Positions 23,601 through 33,659 of a stretch of 54,081 nt of DNA are shown here, in pieces (positions within the stretch are counted from its first letter, which is position 1; each line of letters starts with the position of its first letter). The stretch comes from Pigoraptor vietnamica (taxonomy: Eukaryota; Opisthokonta; Filasterea), in the NCBI GenBank assembly GCA_943704525.1, contig CALSCQ010003013.1, positions 1 to 54,081 on the forward strand, written 5' to 3'. The translations under genes were made by a program, and so were the position numbers. The notes beneath the pieces are model-generated. The model was not told the DNA's origin and did not search any database. It saw nothing but the letters and a program-made list of their open reading frames with translations.

Positions 23601-24722
23601 AACGTCGTGTGTCTCTCGTTTGTGCTCGTGTTTGTCGGCGTGAGCATCCTCCGGAGCGCCGCCAAGGCACGGTCGCTGCGGGGGCTCGCAAAGTTCGTCG
23701 AGTGGGCGTCAAGCACGGCCACGGGATGGGGGCACACCCCCGCACCGCCCCGCGTGGAGCAGCCGAGGCGTCGCAAGCTGTCGAGGGTGGAGAGGGAGCG
23801 CATCGAAGACGCGAACGCGAAGGCCGAGCAGTACTACGGCGACGTCAAGTTGCCCGAATCGGACGCCACCGAGAGCTCCTCCCTCACTCCCTCCACGCAA
23901 GAAGCCCCGCTCCCCTGCACGCCCGTTACGTCATCGCCTGCCATGTCCCAGTCGACGGCGTCGTCGAGCGCACTCGTCATGGCGCCAACTGGAACGGCAG
24001 CAGCGGGACACTTCACGGCCGTGGTGCATGTAGATGTGCCCGTGGGAGCAGGCGTGGGACTCTGCGCTGGCGTGGCTGCTGACGCGGCGGCGGCTGTCGC
24101 AATGGTCGATCGCCCTGCTGCGCCCGATGCGAATAAGCACAGGCCTGCGCAGCGCAAGGTGTCCTTTGGGCACGGCTCCGAAGAAGAACGCACGGTGATT
24201 GACCTCGCCGCGCAACGACAGCACCGCCCCGCGCTGCGAACGGCGTCGGGATTTGCCCCGGGGGGCATGGTGAGGAAGAGCAGCCTCAAGCGATCGGGCC
24301 ACCAACCGCTCGTGGCCACGCAGAGCGACACGGCGGCTTTGCAGCGCATGCGGGAGCGGCATACGGCGTCGAGCAATTTGGAGACCCTTCAGCGAATGCG
24401 GGCCCGGCACACGGCGGGGTTTGCGGCAGGCAAAAGGGGCGGCGCAATGCAGGCACCTCACGGGGCGGAGGGCGGTGCGTCGAACAGCATGTCCACTTTG
24501 CAGCGCATGCGCGAGCGCCAAACAGCGCCATCGCGGTTTCTGCAGCGTCAAGGTGTGTCTGTGGAAGAGCAGTCGCCGCCGCCGGGCCCGTTGAGGCGGG
24601 CGTCATCGTACTCGAGTGCGCTGAGCGTGTCGGGCAGCGAGGGCACTCTCGAAGCAACCACAGCCATTGAGCTTGTGGAGATCTCACACAGTATGGACGG
24701 TGCGGGGGAATCGCTCACATAG
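17652..24722 (+). CDS. Large multidomain surface protein: LamG, LCCL-like, DUF4215-type repeats, beta-helix, ~9 TM, cytoplasmic tail
   Basis: Four exons: 17652-21723, 21853-22134, 22195-22619 and 22857-24722, in frame to 2,214 residues. A signal peptide (MRAAAVVTLLALSTLCAAA; in-frame ATGs at 17652 and 17682) is followed by a LamG-like domain (~45-265) and an LCCL-like domain (~284-355, ISCAPGC...TSVCRAAVALG). Next come three CGDG...EECDDGN...DGC modules of the DUF4215/Myxococcus-repeat type (~367-505). A right-handed beta-helix region (~520-1350) opens with WVSPSGHDEGNC...PCATIHAAV and repeats C-x-F-x-x-N-x-A units. A Cys-rich stalk (~1355-1450), about nine hydrophobic helices (~1474-1858) and a 355-residue Ser/Arg-rich tail complete it. 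The tail has three LQRMRxRxTA repeats. Architecture suggests a plasma-membrane receptor or adhesin with a large glycosylated ectodomain (many N-x-S/T). Ligand and signalling partner are unknown. The acceptor at 22195 is the least certain junction. Confidence 0.82.
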
Positions 24723-25159
24723 CTCCCTGCGACTGAAGCGGGATCTACTCATTTGGTTTTTGTATATTGCACTGCGTGCGCGTGTGCGTTCCGCTCTGTC
24801 TTCTGCGTGGCGCTGTGCGTCGACAGTAAAGACACATCCCGAAACATTCAGGCTTTGGTTGAAAGGAGACTCGACGATGGCTGGAACCGTGACTTTGTCC
24901 ATTTCATCCGGGGTAGCTGTTTGATGGAGTTGGCGATATTCACTGCTTTTTGCTCTCTCTCACACGCACTCTCGCACACTCTGTCGCACCCTTCCCCGTT
25001 GTCCTTCTCGCTTGCGCCTTCTTGTGTCAAGCTCTTCGCATCGGCTCGCGTTGTTCGTTTCCGAAAGCGCTGTTCACTCGTTGCGCACCCGCGAGTGTCC
25101 TCTTTTGGCCCACAAATGGTAGTGTCTGTGGTGTGGGCGCTGTCGACGCCCGCGCGCTA
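24723..25159. other. Intergenic region upstream of the TOM1/THH1-like gene
   Basis: These 437 bases between two co-oriented genes hold a CT/CA-rich stretch near 24950-25020. No gene, RNA or tandem array is seen. Confidence 0.55.
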
Positions 25160-27121
25160 ATGCGTTCGTGGAGCGATATAACGCCCTCTATGGTCGAGAT
25201 TAGCGGCGCTTCGCACGAAGGGGACAGCATGGCCTCTCTTGACAAGATATTGAATGGCGGTGTGCTCGTTGGGCTCTATGCCCTCCTCTTCATCTTTTGC
25301 GCCTTCCAGTTGGGACGCATCCTCGCGTACAAGCACAAGAAGGTGCGTTGCGCGGAATGTGCCTTGCCCCTTTGTGAAGTCTGTCTTGTATTGTCTGTGC
25401 ATTTCAATTTAATTTTTGTGTAAATCGCTGTGAATTCTTATAATTCTGTTTCATAATTGTGCGTCTGCGTTCTCTGCGCAGGCGTCGTACCACACGTACT
25501 TTCTCGTGCTGTGTCTCAGCTGGATCACGCTGCGCGTCGTCTTCTTTGGCATCTGGTCGCATGATGTCGGCCTGCCAGCCTCGTGGGCCGTCCGCCTCAT
25601 CTACTGGTGGGTGCCAACGTGCGCTTGGCATGCGTGCTTGCCTGTTTCTGCGTATTTGTGGGAGGCCTCAGCTGATATTCTTATCTCTGCGCGTTTTCTC
25701 GCCCCCTATTCCCGCTGTCGTTCTGCGACTTGCAGGCTGCCCATGCACATACAGGTGCGTGTGCAGTTGTCAAGGTCTTCTCGAATTTGGACCCGCGTCA
25801 CTCTGCGCACACTTTCTCAAACTCTAAAGTCAACTGCTCGTGGTTGGCGAACCGTCGAGATGTGCATTTGACGTGTCTGTGACCACGTCGTCTGATGCGG
25901 CACCACCGCTTGCGCCACTGCAGTTTGCGACATTCTCGCTTCTCGTGCTCTTCTACGCGCAAGTCGTCCACAGGGAAAACTGGGTGCAAAAGTACCGCAC
26001 CGTCTTCGTCGCCGCGTGGATCGCAATCAACATCATCCTGCTCGCCCTCTTTGTCGGTGAGTCCCCTTGTTGGCAAACGGACCACTGCGCTTGGGAGAAG
26101 CTGAGGAGTGACCCCTTGTTGGCAAACGGACCATTGCGCTCGGGAGAGCTGAGAGTGACGCCCTGCGTGTGCCGTTGTGTGCTGCAGTGTGGCTTGCGAT
26201 TGTGGGTGACCGCGATGAGCCGACGACGAACGAGGTGAACCTGCGGCAAGGGGCGTCTGGGGTACTCTTTCTCATTCTGCTGGCCGTGCTTGCCATCTAC
26301 GGCTTCAAGCTCCAGCGCATCATGCGGGACACGAAGGTGAACGGGCGTCTCTTCCGTGCCCTGTCGCCGTGCGGTGTTCCAGTCGTTTGTGCAGTGGTTG
26401 TGGACCCGTGTTGTCTTTTTGGCCAGCTGACTGAGTCTTTGTACTCGGTGGGGTTCGCCGCAGACGCCGATCCAGTTGAAGGGCGCGACGCGGTTGTCGA
26501 TTGTGCTTCTCACGTCGCTCATTCTCGTCATATTCCTCACGCGATGCATCTACAACTTTGTGACGGCGTTCGGCACGCACCATCACGTGTTCGGGGTGCG
26601 TTTCGTGCGCTGTTGCGAACCCATGTGCTTTTACTGGCTGTAGTCTGCGTCTGACGAGGTCACGTGCTGCCATTTGCAGGGCGGCACTGGGGCGACTGTG
26701 TTCGCCTTCTGCGCGTTTGTCTTTTGGGAAATTACGCCGCTGTTTGCAGTGACGTTCTTCTTCCGTCACATTCCCAAGCCACGCGGCGCACTCAAGGGGG
26801 CGCGAAGACCTCTGCTGTCGCCCGATCCCGCCCTCTCTGCGCGCGAAGGTTCGTCTGCATGCTGTCGCTGTCTCTTTGGACCGCGACTGAATTCTCTTTG
26901 TGCGGCGTTGTTGCAGGCGGATTCTTTCAGAATCCCAACCGCTACGACGAAGTGGACGACGAGTCGCCCGCAGGAAACGTCGAGGTTGTTCCCTTTGGCG
27001 GTGGCATTGCCTATGGGACGCCGCACTCGTACGGGGCGCAGCCTTATGCGTTTGATCCCGTCGTGCGCAGCTACCACTCTGGCTCTTCCATGGGCAACGT
27101 CTACCGGCAGTCGTTTGAGTG
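25160..27121 (+). CDS. Seven-TM protein of the TOM1/THH1 family
   Basis: Eight exons: 25160-25342, 25482-25606, 25736-25754 (only 19 nt), 25924-26056, 26187-26336, 26464-26595, 26680-26848 and 26917-27121, in frame to 371 residues. Seven hydrophobic segments can be followed, beginning GGVLVGLYALLFIFCAFQLGR and including LPMHIQFATFSLLVLFYAQV, which matches the LP-x-LFFSTFSLLVLF hallmark of the plant TOM1/TOM3/THH1 (DUF1084) family. Later helices are ASGVLFLILLAVLAIYGFKL, LSIVLLTSLILVIFL and VFAFCAFVFWEITPLFAV. The last ~70 residues are a hydrophilic Tyr/Ser-rich cytoplasmic tail. Family members are vacuolar or endosomal seven-TM proteins of uncertain biochemical role, GPCR-like in topology. 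The microexon carries LPMHIQ of the hallmark, so its inclusion is well supported. Confidence 0.85.
26063..26158. repeat. Two-copy tandem duplication of ~48 bp inside an intron
   Basis: Copies at 26063-26111 and 26112-26158 share CCCCTTGTTGGCAAACGGAC and the following CGCT-GGGAGA-GCTGAG, with small differences. The first copy starts just after the 5' splice site of intron 4 (GTGAGTCCCC), and the second is preceded by a similar GGAGTGACCCC. Confidence 0.9.
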
Positions 27122-27696
27122 ACCTGACTGCTGGGGTTGTAACTCTTCCTTATTTGGGATTGTTTCTGTAAATAGATTAATATGGATAAATGTGTACATA
27201 ATTGCCTGATTTAGAAAACTTATGTTGTTGATTGGTTGCCATGGCGCACCCGACTGTCCACTCACCCAACACCATCGACACGCGAGGACACAGAGGCATT
27301 TTGCGTCGTCCGCCTCACAGTGGAGCAGAGTACTCATCCCGTCTCTCTCTCACACGCCCACACGCACTTACATATCCTGCACTCGCGGAAGAGGAGAGGC
27401 GCGCTTCGTTGTTGGCGCAGAGTCGGTTGGCCGTTGGATGGACAGTGGGAGTTTCGCGCGGTAATCGACGTCGACGTACCATTGTTCGCTTTGGGCTCTG
27501 CAAACGACGGCGTACCGATCAAATTGACCCGCGCACGCATTGTACGGCCGTCGACGGCGGCCCTTACGTCTCGGTCATGCACGGGGCGCTGTAGACGCAG
27601 TGTGTGCGCTGGATCGGCACACGCGGTGCCTTCAGTGGCAGGCTTCAGCAGTAGAAGGGCGCCAAACTTCGCCTGTGGTGCGCACGAACTTGGAAG
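27122..27696. other. Intergenic region upstream of the ZBBX-like gene
   Basis: About 575 bases. The first 100 are AT-rich and probably 3' UTR of the seven-TM gene. The rest has short open frames in several phases but no conserved motif or splice-consistent exon. The 5' UTR and promoter of the next gene must lie here. Confidence 0.5.
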
Positions 27697-30600
27697 ATGG
27701 ATCCGCTCGGGTATAGTGATGGGTCGCCACCGAAAATCGTCCCGGTGAAGGTCCGACGAAAGTGGGTTTGCATTCCGTAGCGACGTTTGAGGCTATTCGC
27801 TGTGGAGTGCCCGCCGTGTGCCAGTTGCTCTCGGCTGGACCCTGACTGTGCACTGCGGTGGCGCATGCAGGCATCTCACCGAGACGGAGCGGCTCGAAAT
27901 TGAAAACAGGAAGATGGAGGAGCGGCTGCAGGCGCTGCGCGACATGCTTAGCCGCGAGAAGGAGGCGCGAGAGTGGGTGTTCGGCAATTCCATTTCATAT
28001 CGGGCGGTCATGAGTCGATGCGCGTTTTTACTTACGACGATTTGCTGCAGGAAAATGGGTGGGAGCATATGGCGCTCCGGCAAGCAGGGCCCCATTGCGA
28101 GCCACGCGACACAAGTGCTCGAGAAGGGCAAGGAAAAGCGGGAGAAGGTGCGCGTGCAGTTCACCCTTGTGCGCGTGTGTGCACGACGGCTGTCGCTAGA
28201 TTGACGTGAGTGGTGCGGAGATTGATCGAATCGTCCCGGTGCAGAGGCGAGACGTGCAGTACAAAACACTCCCGGACAGCGCCGTCCACTTGGAGCCCCT
28301 GCGCGACCCACCAATGCCCAAGCCTGCACCGCCCCCCATTCCGCGCGAACCGCCGGTGCCCCGCGTGGCCACGGGCGCCATGGACGCGCGCAGCGGCGAC
28401 GACGCGAGCCCGGTGAAGGTGCGGACGTGCGGGCAGTGCGAGGTCGGCACCGCGACGGTCACGTGCATCGAGTGCCGCGAGTTCTTCTGCGACGAGTGCT
28501 TTGTGGACATCCATCGAAAGGGCGCGCTGCGCAGCCACACGGTGAAGCGGTTGCAGGTGCGTGTGCGATAGGGAAACCGAACTGTCAGTTTTGCTTGATC
28601 CCTGCAGCGGCACATGCTGACACTGCGGCGTCGCAAACAGGACGAGCACTTGCCGAGGTACGATCGCCGACGCTTCCGCCCGTCGTCGCGGCCGCAGTCA
28701 GCGGGCGTGCAAAGCGACGAGGTGGAAGACGCCGAGATGGTATCGGAGGGCATGCAGGCGACTGGCAGTCTGCTCGAGGGCACGTTTGACGAGCGCGAGA
28801 GCCACCAGTCGTTCCTCGACGCCCTCAACGAGTGGCGCGGCGTGTCCAAGAAGGCGAACGTGCAGAAGACGTCGTCGGCGGTGACCACGTCGGCCGTGGA
28901 TTCGCCGCGTGCGTCGATGGAGAAGAAGCCGGCGCAGAGGATGTGGAGCGCCGAGCAGAGCCAGGCAGGCGGCGTCGCAACCGGCACCTCGGCCGGGACG
29001 GGCGCCTCCCTACTGAACGGCGATTTCAACGAGGACGAGAGCCACCGATACTTTTTGGATGCGCTCGAGGCGTGGCGAAACAAGCACGGGCACGGCGAAG
29101 GTGAGGCTTTGTGATCACAGTGAAGGATGCCCTTCGTCGATGGTGCATGCATCTAAGCAACAATTGTATTGCAGGTGCACCGGCCGCGAAGGAGCCCCCG
29201 GCGCCCAGCAATGCGTCGAGCGGAATTCAAACAGAGTCGCGAGGCAGTGCGCGTGCCCGCGTCTCTCAGGACGTCGCCATTCCCGACTCGCAGCAGTCGC
29301 TCTCGTACATGGAGCGCCTGCTCGTCAAGCAATACCGGAGGGATCCGCACGTGATTGAGCGGATTTTTCGGACGATTGTTGGCGACGGCGAGACACCCGC
29401 CGCTGCCCCGTCTGAGGACGCGCAGGAAGACAACGTCGAGAGGCCGCAGTCGGCGATGGAGGAGCGCGCCAACGACAGCGCCAAGCATGCACGTCCGCCG
29501 TCATCGTCTGCTGTGCACGTGGAGGCTGCGGCCGCTGCGCATGTGGCGGTTGCGGCGGCTGTGCACGATGAGAAACGGCGATTGTCGAGCCCCGCCCGCG
29601 ACATTGAGGCGACGGAAGTTGTTGGCGATGCCGGAAACGATGCGCCGTCTGAGGAACCCATTGTCAGCGAGCCTGCGTCCCCCCGCGCTGCGCCGGCGCC
29701 CTACGCCGACGGGCCTTTCCAATTTGACGCGACTGTCGAGGAGCTCACGAAGGCCGCCACGGCGATCCAGCGGCAGTTTCGTCGGCGGAAGAGCGAGATT
29801 GAGGTGCAGGCGGTGAACGCGGCACAGAGCGAGACTGCTCGCGCTTCCACGCCCAAGCACGAGCCTGCTACGCACGTGGAGCCGAAGCACGACGAGTCGC
29901 CCGCGCCCGCCGCTGAGGCCCCGTCTCAGCCGGACGACGCGCCGTACATGCCGTCGGCGAGCGAGGCGACTGCTGAGGAACACCGGGCGGCGTCGGTCAT
30001 TCAGGCCAAGTTCCGCCGCATGCGCAGCATTGGCGACATCACGGCGACGGCGTCGAAGGACAAGCTGGAAGACCCCCCCCGCCCTGGCACGGCGCCCTCG
30101 GGCCCCGCGCCCACCGCGGAGGAGCGCGACGCGGCCACCCCCGACTTTGATGCGCCGGCGGAGGTGCAGCACAGGGCGGCGTCGGTGATCCAGGCGCAGT
30201 TTCGCAAGCGACAGGCGAGCCTCCGCGACCTGCGCGCCGCTGAGTCCGCGGCTTCAGCCGAAAGCGCGCCTGCAGCGAGCGAAGCCCCCGCGACGCACGT
30301 GCCGACCGAGCCTGCTGCGGCGCACGTGACGAGCGAGCAGCCTGCGGTCGTCGCGCCCGCCGAACCCGCGCAGGAGGTGTTTGACTTTGGAACTCCGATT
30401 GAGGACCAGGAGAAGGCCGCGCGTCTCATCCAGGCAAACTTCCGATTCCGAAAGGGCGGAAAGAAGGCTACGGAAGAGCCCGCCAAGGCGCCCGTTCCCG
30501 CGCCTGCGCCTGTGGAGAAGGAGGAGGCGAGGGAGGTCCCGAAGGAGGAGAAGCCCGTGCCTGCCGCTGTGCCCGAGCACGTGGTGCCTGCGTCCGCACC

Positions 30601-31228
30601 GCCCGGTGTGTCGTCTGCGTTTGAATTTGACGCGCCGCTTGACGTCCAGAACAAGGCTGCATCGGTAATCCAGGCGCAGTTCCGGCGGCGGCGAAGCACC
30701 CTGGATACGACGATCGGAACGGCGACTCTCAGCCAGCCGGAGCCCGCGCCGGGCGCGCCTGCGGCGGAGCCCACCGCCACCTTCGAGTTTGAGGCCCCGA
30801 TCGACGTGCAGCACAAGGCCGCCTCGGTCATTCAAGCGCAGTTCCGTCGCAAGAAGAGCCTGCAGAACTTGCGCGCCGACAGCGAGGCGAGCGCCAGTTC
30901 AGTGGCCCCGATGGAAGACGCGGTCGCTGAGAGCAGCGCGGTCGACATGACCATCGATTCCATTGCGCACGACGACGACGATGGCGCTGGCGCTGGCGGG
31001 CCCCTCGAGGACGACGTCGTTGCCGACGGAGACGCATCCGTGGAGGCGCAGATTGAGCTTGACGCGGACATGATGGACCCGTCAGACGGCAAGGCGTCGC
31101 GGCGGTCGGCGCACGGACTCGACGAGAATGAGCTCATGCAGGACTTTGAGGAGATGGAGCGCCGCGTCGAGAGCGGAGCCGACGTGCACGATGATACCGC
31201 GGCCGGTGACGAACAAGCCGACGATTGA
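27697..31228 (+). CDS. ZBBX-like B-box zinc-finger protein with six IQ-like repeats
   Basis: Six exons: 27697-27761, 27871-27972, 28051-28147, 28200-28556, 28608-29100 and 29175-31228, in frame to 1,055 residues. The order of motifs follows animal ZBBX. A coiled coil (LEIENRKMEERLQALRDML) is followed by a WRSGKQG segment. The B-box lies at ~164-205 (TCGQCEVGTATVTCIEC...FFCDECFVDIH...GALRSH). Two FDE-x-ESH-x-x-FL-DAL-x-x-WR segments lie near residues 276 and 355, then SLSYMERLLVKQYRRDP at ~412. Beyond this come six repeats, each with F-x-A/T-P/V-x-x-VQ followed by KAASVIQAQFRRRRS-type IQ sequences (near residues 562, 642, 705, 784, 863 and 916), separated by Ala/Pro/Glu-rich linkers, then an acidic C-terminus. 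IQ motifs bind calmodulin or EF-hand light chains. ZBBX is expressed in ciliated cells, so a ciliary role is inferred. The short first exon rests on frame and splice sites alone. Confidence 0.82.
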
Positions 31229-31243
31229 TTTGGCGTCTTGCGC

Positions 31244-31277
31244 TGCGTTAGCTTGCGTATTGCGTTAGCTTGCGTAT
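31244..31277. repeat. 17-bp tandem duplication
   Basis: Two perfect copies of TGCGTTAGCTTGCGTAT lie end to end just after the stop codon of the ZBBX-like gene. Confidence 0.9.
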
Positions 31278-31538
31278 TGCGTTTGCCACTTGAGTTTGCA
31301 TCGATCTTTTATGCTGCGTTGTCTTTCCTTTTGTTGCGTACGCTGCGTTGCGGTTGTATTGCGTTGCCAGTGCAAGCTCCTTGTGGCTGCTAGGGGCGCC
31401 TGCTATTTAAAGCTGGCATGGAAATCTGTCACTTTGGAAGCAGTGCAAAACAACTAGCCGGGCGGTTTGCAACCTTGCCGCCGAAAGTACGAGTTACTCG
31501 AGTGTTCTAGACAATCGAGCGAAATTTGTGCGTATGAA

Positions 31539-31610
31539 TCTTCGGTAGTATAGTGGTGAGTATCCCCGCCTGTCACGCGGGAGACCCGGGTTCAATTCCC
31601 GGCCGGAGAG
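31539..31610 (+). tRNA. tRNA-Asp (anticodon GUC)
   Basis: A 72-nt cloverleaf without intron. The acceptor stem TCTTCGG pairs with CCGGAGA (one G-U pair), followed by discriminator G. The D-arm contains TAGTATAGTGGTGAGTA, the anticodon loop is CTGTCAC with GTC at 31572-31574, and the T-arm CCGGG-TTCAATT-CCCGG is perfect. The A box (GGTAGTATAGTGG) and B box (GGGTTCAATTC) are both present. It decodes GAC/GAU. CCA is not encoded, as usual in eukaryotes. Confidence 0.97.
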
Positions 31611-31616
31611 CTTTAA

Positions 31617-31622
31617 TTTTTT
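31617..31622 (+). terminator. RNA polymerase III terminator of tRNA-Asp
   Basis: A T6 run begins seven bases after the tRNA 3' end, the expected Pol III stop signal. Confidence 0.8.
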
Positions 31623-32043
31623 GTGAATTTCCGTTGTCTATTTATAGGAATATTTCCAAAATCCGTAAAGCAAGCCAGCTCTGTCTATATATGGTAATGC
31701 AGAGATAATCACGTTGAATAGCAGAGGGCGCCAAAGTTGATTCAAAAAATCTACAAGTATGCAAATCAAGGCAATTCTTGATTTTGTGCCGAACGACTCG
31801 AAAACGAAATTGCGATTTGGCAAAAATTGAATACGCAAAAGGTCATACAAACCACGATGTAACACCGATCTGCCCATACTGAAATGAAAAACAGTCGTAC
31901 CTCGGCAGAGGGCTGCGCGCACCCTTGAGGAGCGTCACTCGGTAACCAAGCTCACTGCATGCACAGCCACGGGCGCCCACAGTGAACGATAACTTTTGTT
32001 TGAAACGTGGCTGGTCTATATGACAGCACTGACAGAGGGCAGT
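31623..32043. other. AT-rich intergenic region between tRNA-Asp and SKA1
   Basis: These 421 bases are noticeably more AT-rich than the genes. A 94-codon minus-strand open frame (31638-31922) is visible but has no recognisable domain and a base composition like the intergenic DNA, so it is not called. No repeat is seen. Confidence 0.55.
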
Positions 32044-33415
32044 TTATGTCCGGCACAATACAAAGCGGAGGTGACCGCCGCCCCTGTGCTCACGCAGTCG
32101 TCCCAAGTGCCTCAGTACCACCAGCGTGTTGGCGATCTTTCCTACTTCCGCGACGCCCTTTCCTGCGCCGTCCAGTTTGAGATCGTCCTCCACAAAGAAG
32201 AACTCGCGCGCCGTCTCCTCGTTCTCCGCGGCGCGGTAATCCTTCAGCTTTTTCAGCGCATTCTCGCCAAGCTGCCGCCGGGGCGTTGCGAGGATCTTGT
32301 ACTTGGCGGCGACCGCAGTGTGAATAATGTCGATCACTTGGTTGATGGCGTCGCGCTTCATGCGCCCGCGCATGTACCTGCGCGTTGTTGTCACAACGTT
32401 CGGTTGGTCTCGGGCACACACACAGCCGACGCTGCAAAACACTCACTTTGGTACAGACTCAAACTCGTCCACCGTGACATATTCGAGGCGAGGAAGCTGC
32501 GACGCGACGAGGTCCTTGGCGGACTTGGCTGGTGGCGCAGCCCCTGCAGCCGACGCACCGGCCTCCTTGCTCTTGTCGCCCAGAATGGACGCGATGGGGC
32601 GCGCCGTGGGCTGCGACTGTGCCGGCCGCACCATGCCCCCTTGCGCGGCGGCATCTTCTCCCTCCCCTCTGCACGATTGCAAGTTCCATGAATGACAAGT
32701 TAATGAAGACAGTCGCACACGAACTGAGGCTGACAGGGACGCAACTGGCGCACTCGCATTGCCTGCCGGCGTACCTTTGCGCAGCGTGGGTGCCAGGCAA
32801 GTGCCGCGGGAGGTTCTGTTCCATATGATCAAGCTCGAGCTTCTGCGCCTGCATGAGGGGAAGAAGGGCCTGCCGGTGCGAAGCGATCAGACGCAGCCGA
32901 GACAACACTGACCGTGTGTGGCGGCAATTCGGTGGGACGAGTGAGTGCGCACCTCAGCTTGCGCCAGCGCCGCCCGCTCCGCCTCCAGTGCATCGCGCAT
33001 GCTTGCCGCTTGTGCCTCGAGTTCGCCGACAATGGTCGACAAGTCTTGCAAGAACTCGTTGGCGTATGCAATGTTGTCTGGCGGCGGAAAGGCAGTTGAG
33101 ACAATAAACACTCTGTCGACGATTTGCATTTTGAAAAGTAAGAAAAAAGAGCACACATCACACACGAAGATGTCGCAATTCGCTGCCGATCTTCGGTAAG
33201 GCGAGTAACAAGCGACAGTTCGTAGCCAGCGGCATACCCGGACAGTTACGCAGCGTCATGAGCCGCTTGAGGTCGTCGATGCGCCGGTGGAATCCACCGA
33301 CCACCTCCGCGATGGGGGCCACGACGTCGTTCATGTTGGCAGCGCGCACCTCGGCAGAGTGAGTGGCGTGGAAGGGTACAGCAGCGCAAGCGACAGGCGT
33401 GAGTGTCGCCGGCAT
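32044..33415 (-). CDS. SKA1: Spindle and kinetochore-associated protein 1 (SKA1)
   Basis: Five exons on the minus strand: 33415-33238, 33077-32953, 32869-32775, 32668-32447 and 32377-32044, in frame to 317 residues. The N-terminal coiled-coil begins with FHRRIDDLKRLMTLRNC, matching VNEKIGNIKKTLSLRNC of human SKA1. LELDHMEQNLPRHLP aligns with the DIEHLKENVPSHLP segment. After an Ala/Pro linker, YVTVDEFESVPKYMRGRM leads into the microtubule-binding winged-helix domain, with INQVIDIIHTAVAAKYKIL and a C-terminal LRHLGRLREHRGGGHLRFVL. SKA1 with SKA2 and SKA3 couples kinetochores to dynamic microtubule ends in mitosis. The start ATG at 33415 is the first in frame; an internal Met 28 codons later (MNDVVAP) is an alternative. 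The sorting-nexin gene diverges from it 244 bp away. Confidence 0.9.
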
Positions 33416-33659
33416 GGTCTCGGAGGGAACAATATGTGTGCGTACAAGTACTGACGTTCTTTTTGTGGCTGTGCGGCGCGCTCATTTCAAATTTCGGCAT
33501 TGCGCGCCCCTTGATCACGTGATGACTGTGTCGAGGGCACTTTGCGCTCTTAGATCTGCAGCTGAGCACGGACATTGGCGAAGACAAGTCCGCGAGGGGT
33601 CGAGTCTGCTGTCGCGTGTGCCACTGTCTCGGCAGTGCATCGCTAGCCGATTCGCGGCC
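33416..33659. promoter_or_regulatory. Shared upstream region of SKA1 and the sorting nexin gene
   Basis: Only 244 bases separate the divergent start codons, so both promoters and 5' UTRs must share this interval. A GATCACGTGATG palindrome (CACGTG E-box core at 33515-33520) is the only striking site. No TATA box is obvious. Confidence 0.5.

Noticed and set aside
29501-30835. Long minus-strand open frames opposite the ZBBX-like last exon
   Set aside because: These are shadows of repetitive GC-rich coding DNA; the plus strand has the conserved IQ repeats and matching splice sites.
31638-31922. 94-codon minus-strand open frame in AT-rich intergenic DNA
   Set aside because: No domain, no splice context, and base composition like the surrounding non-coding sequence.
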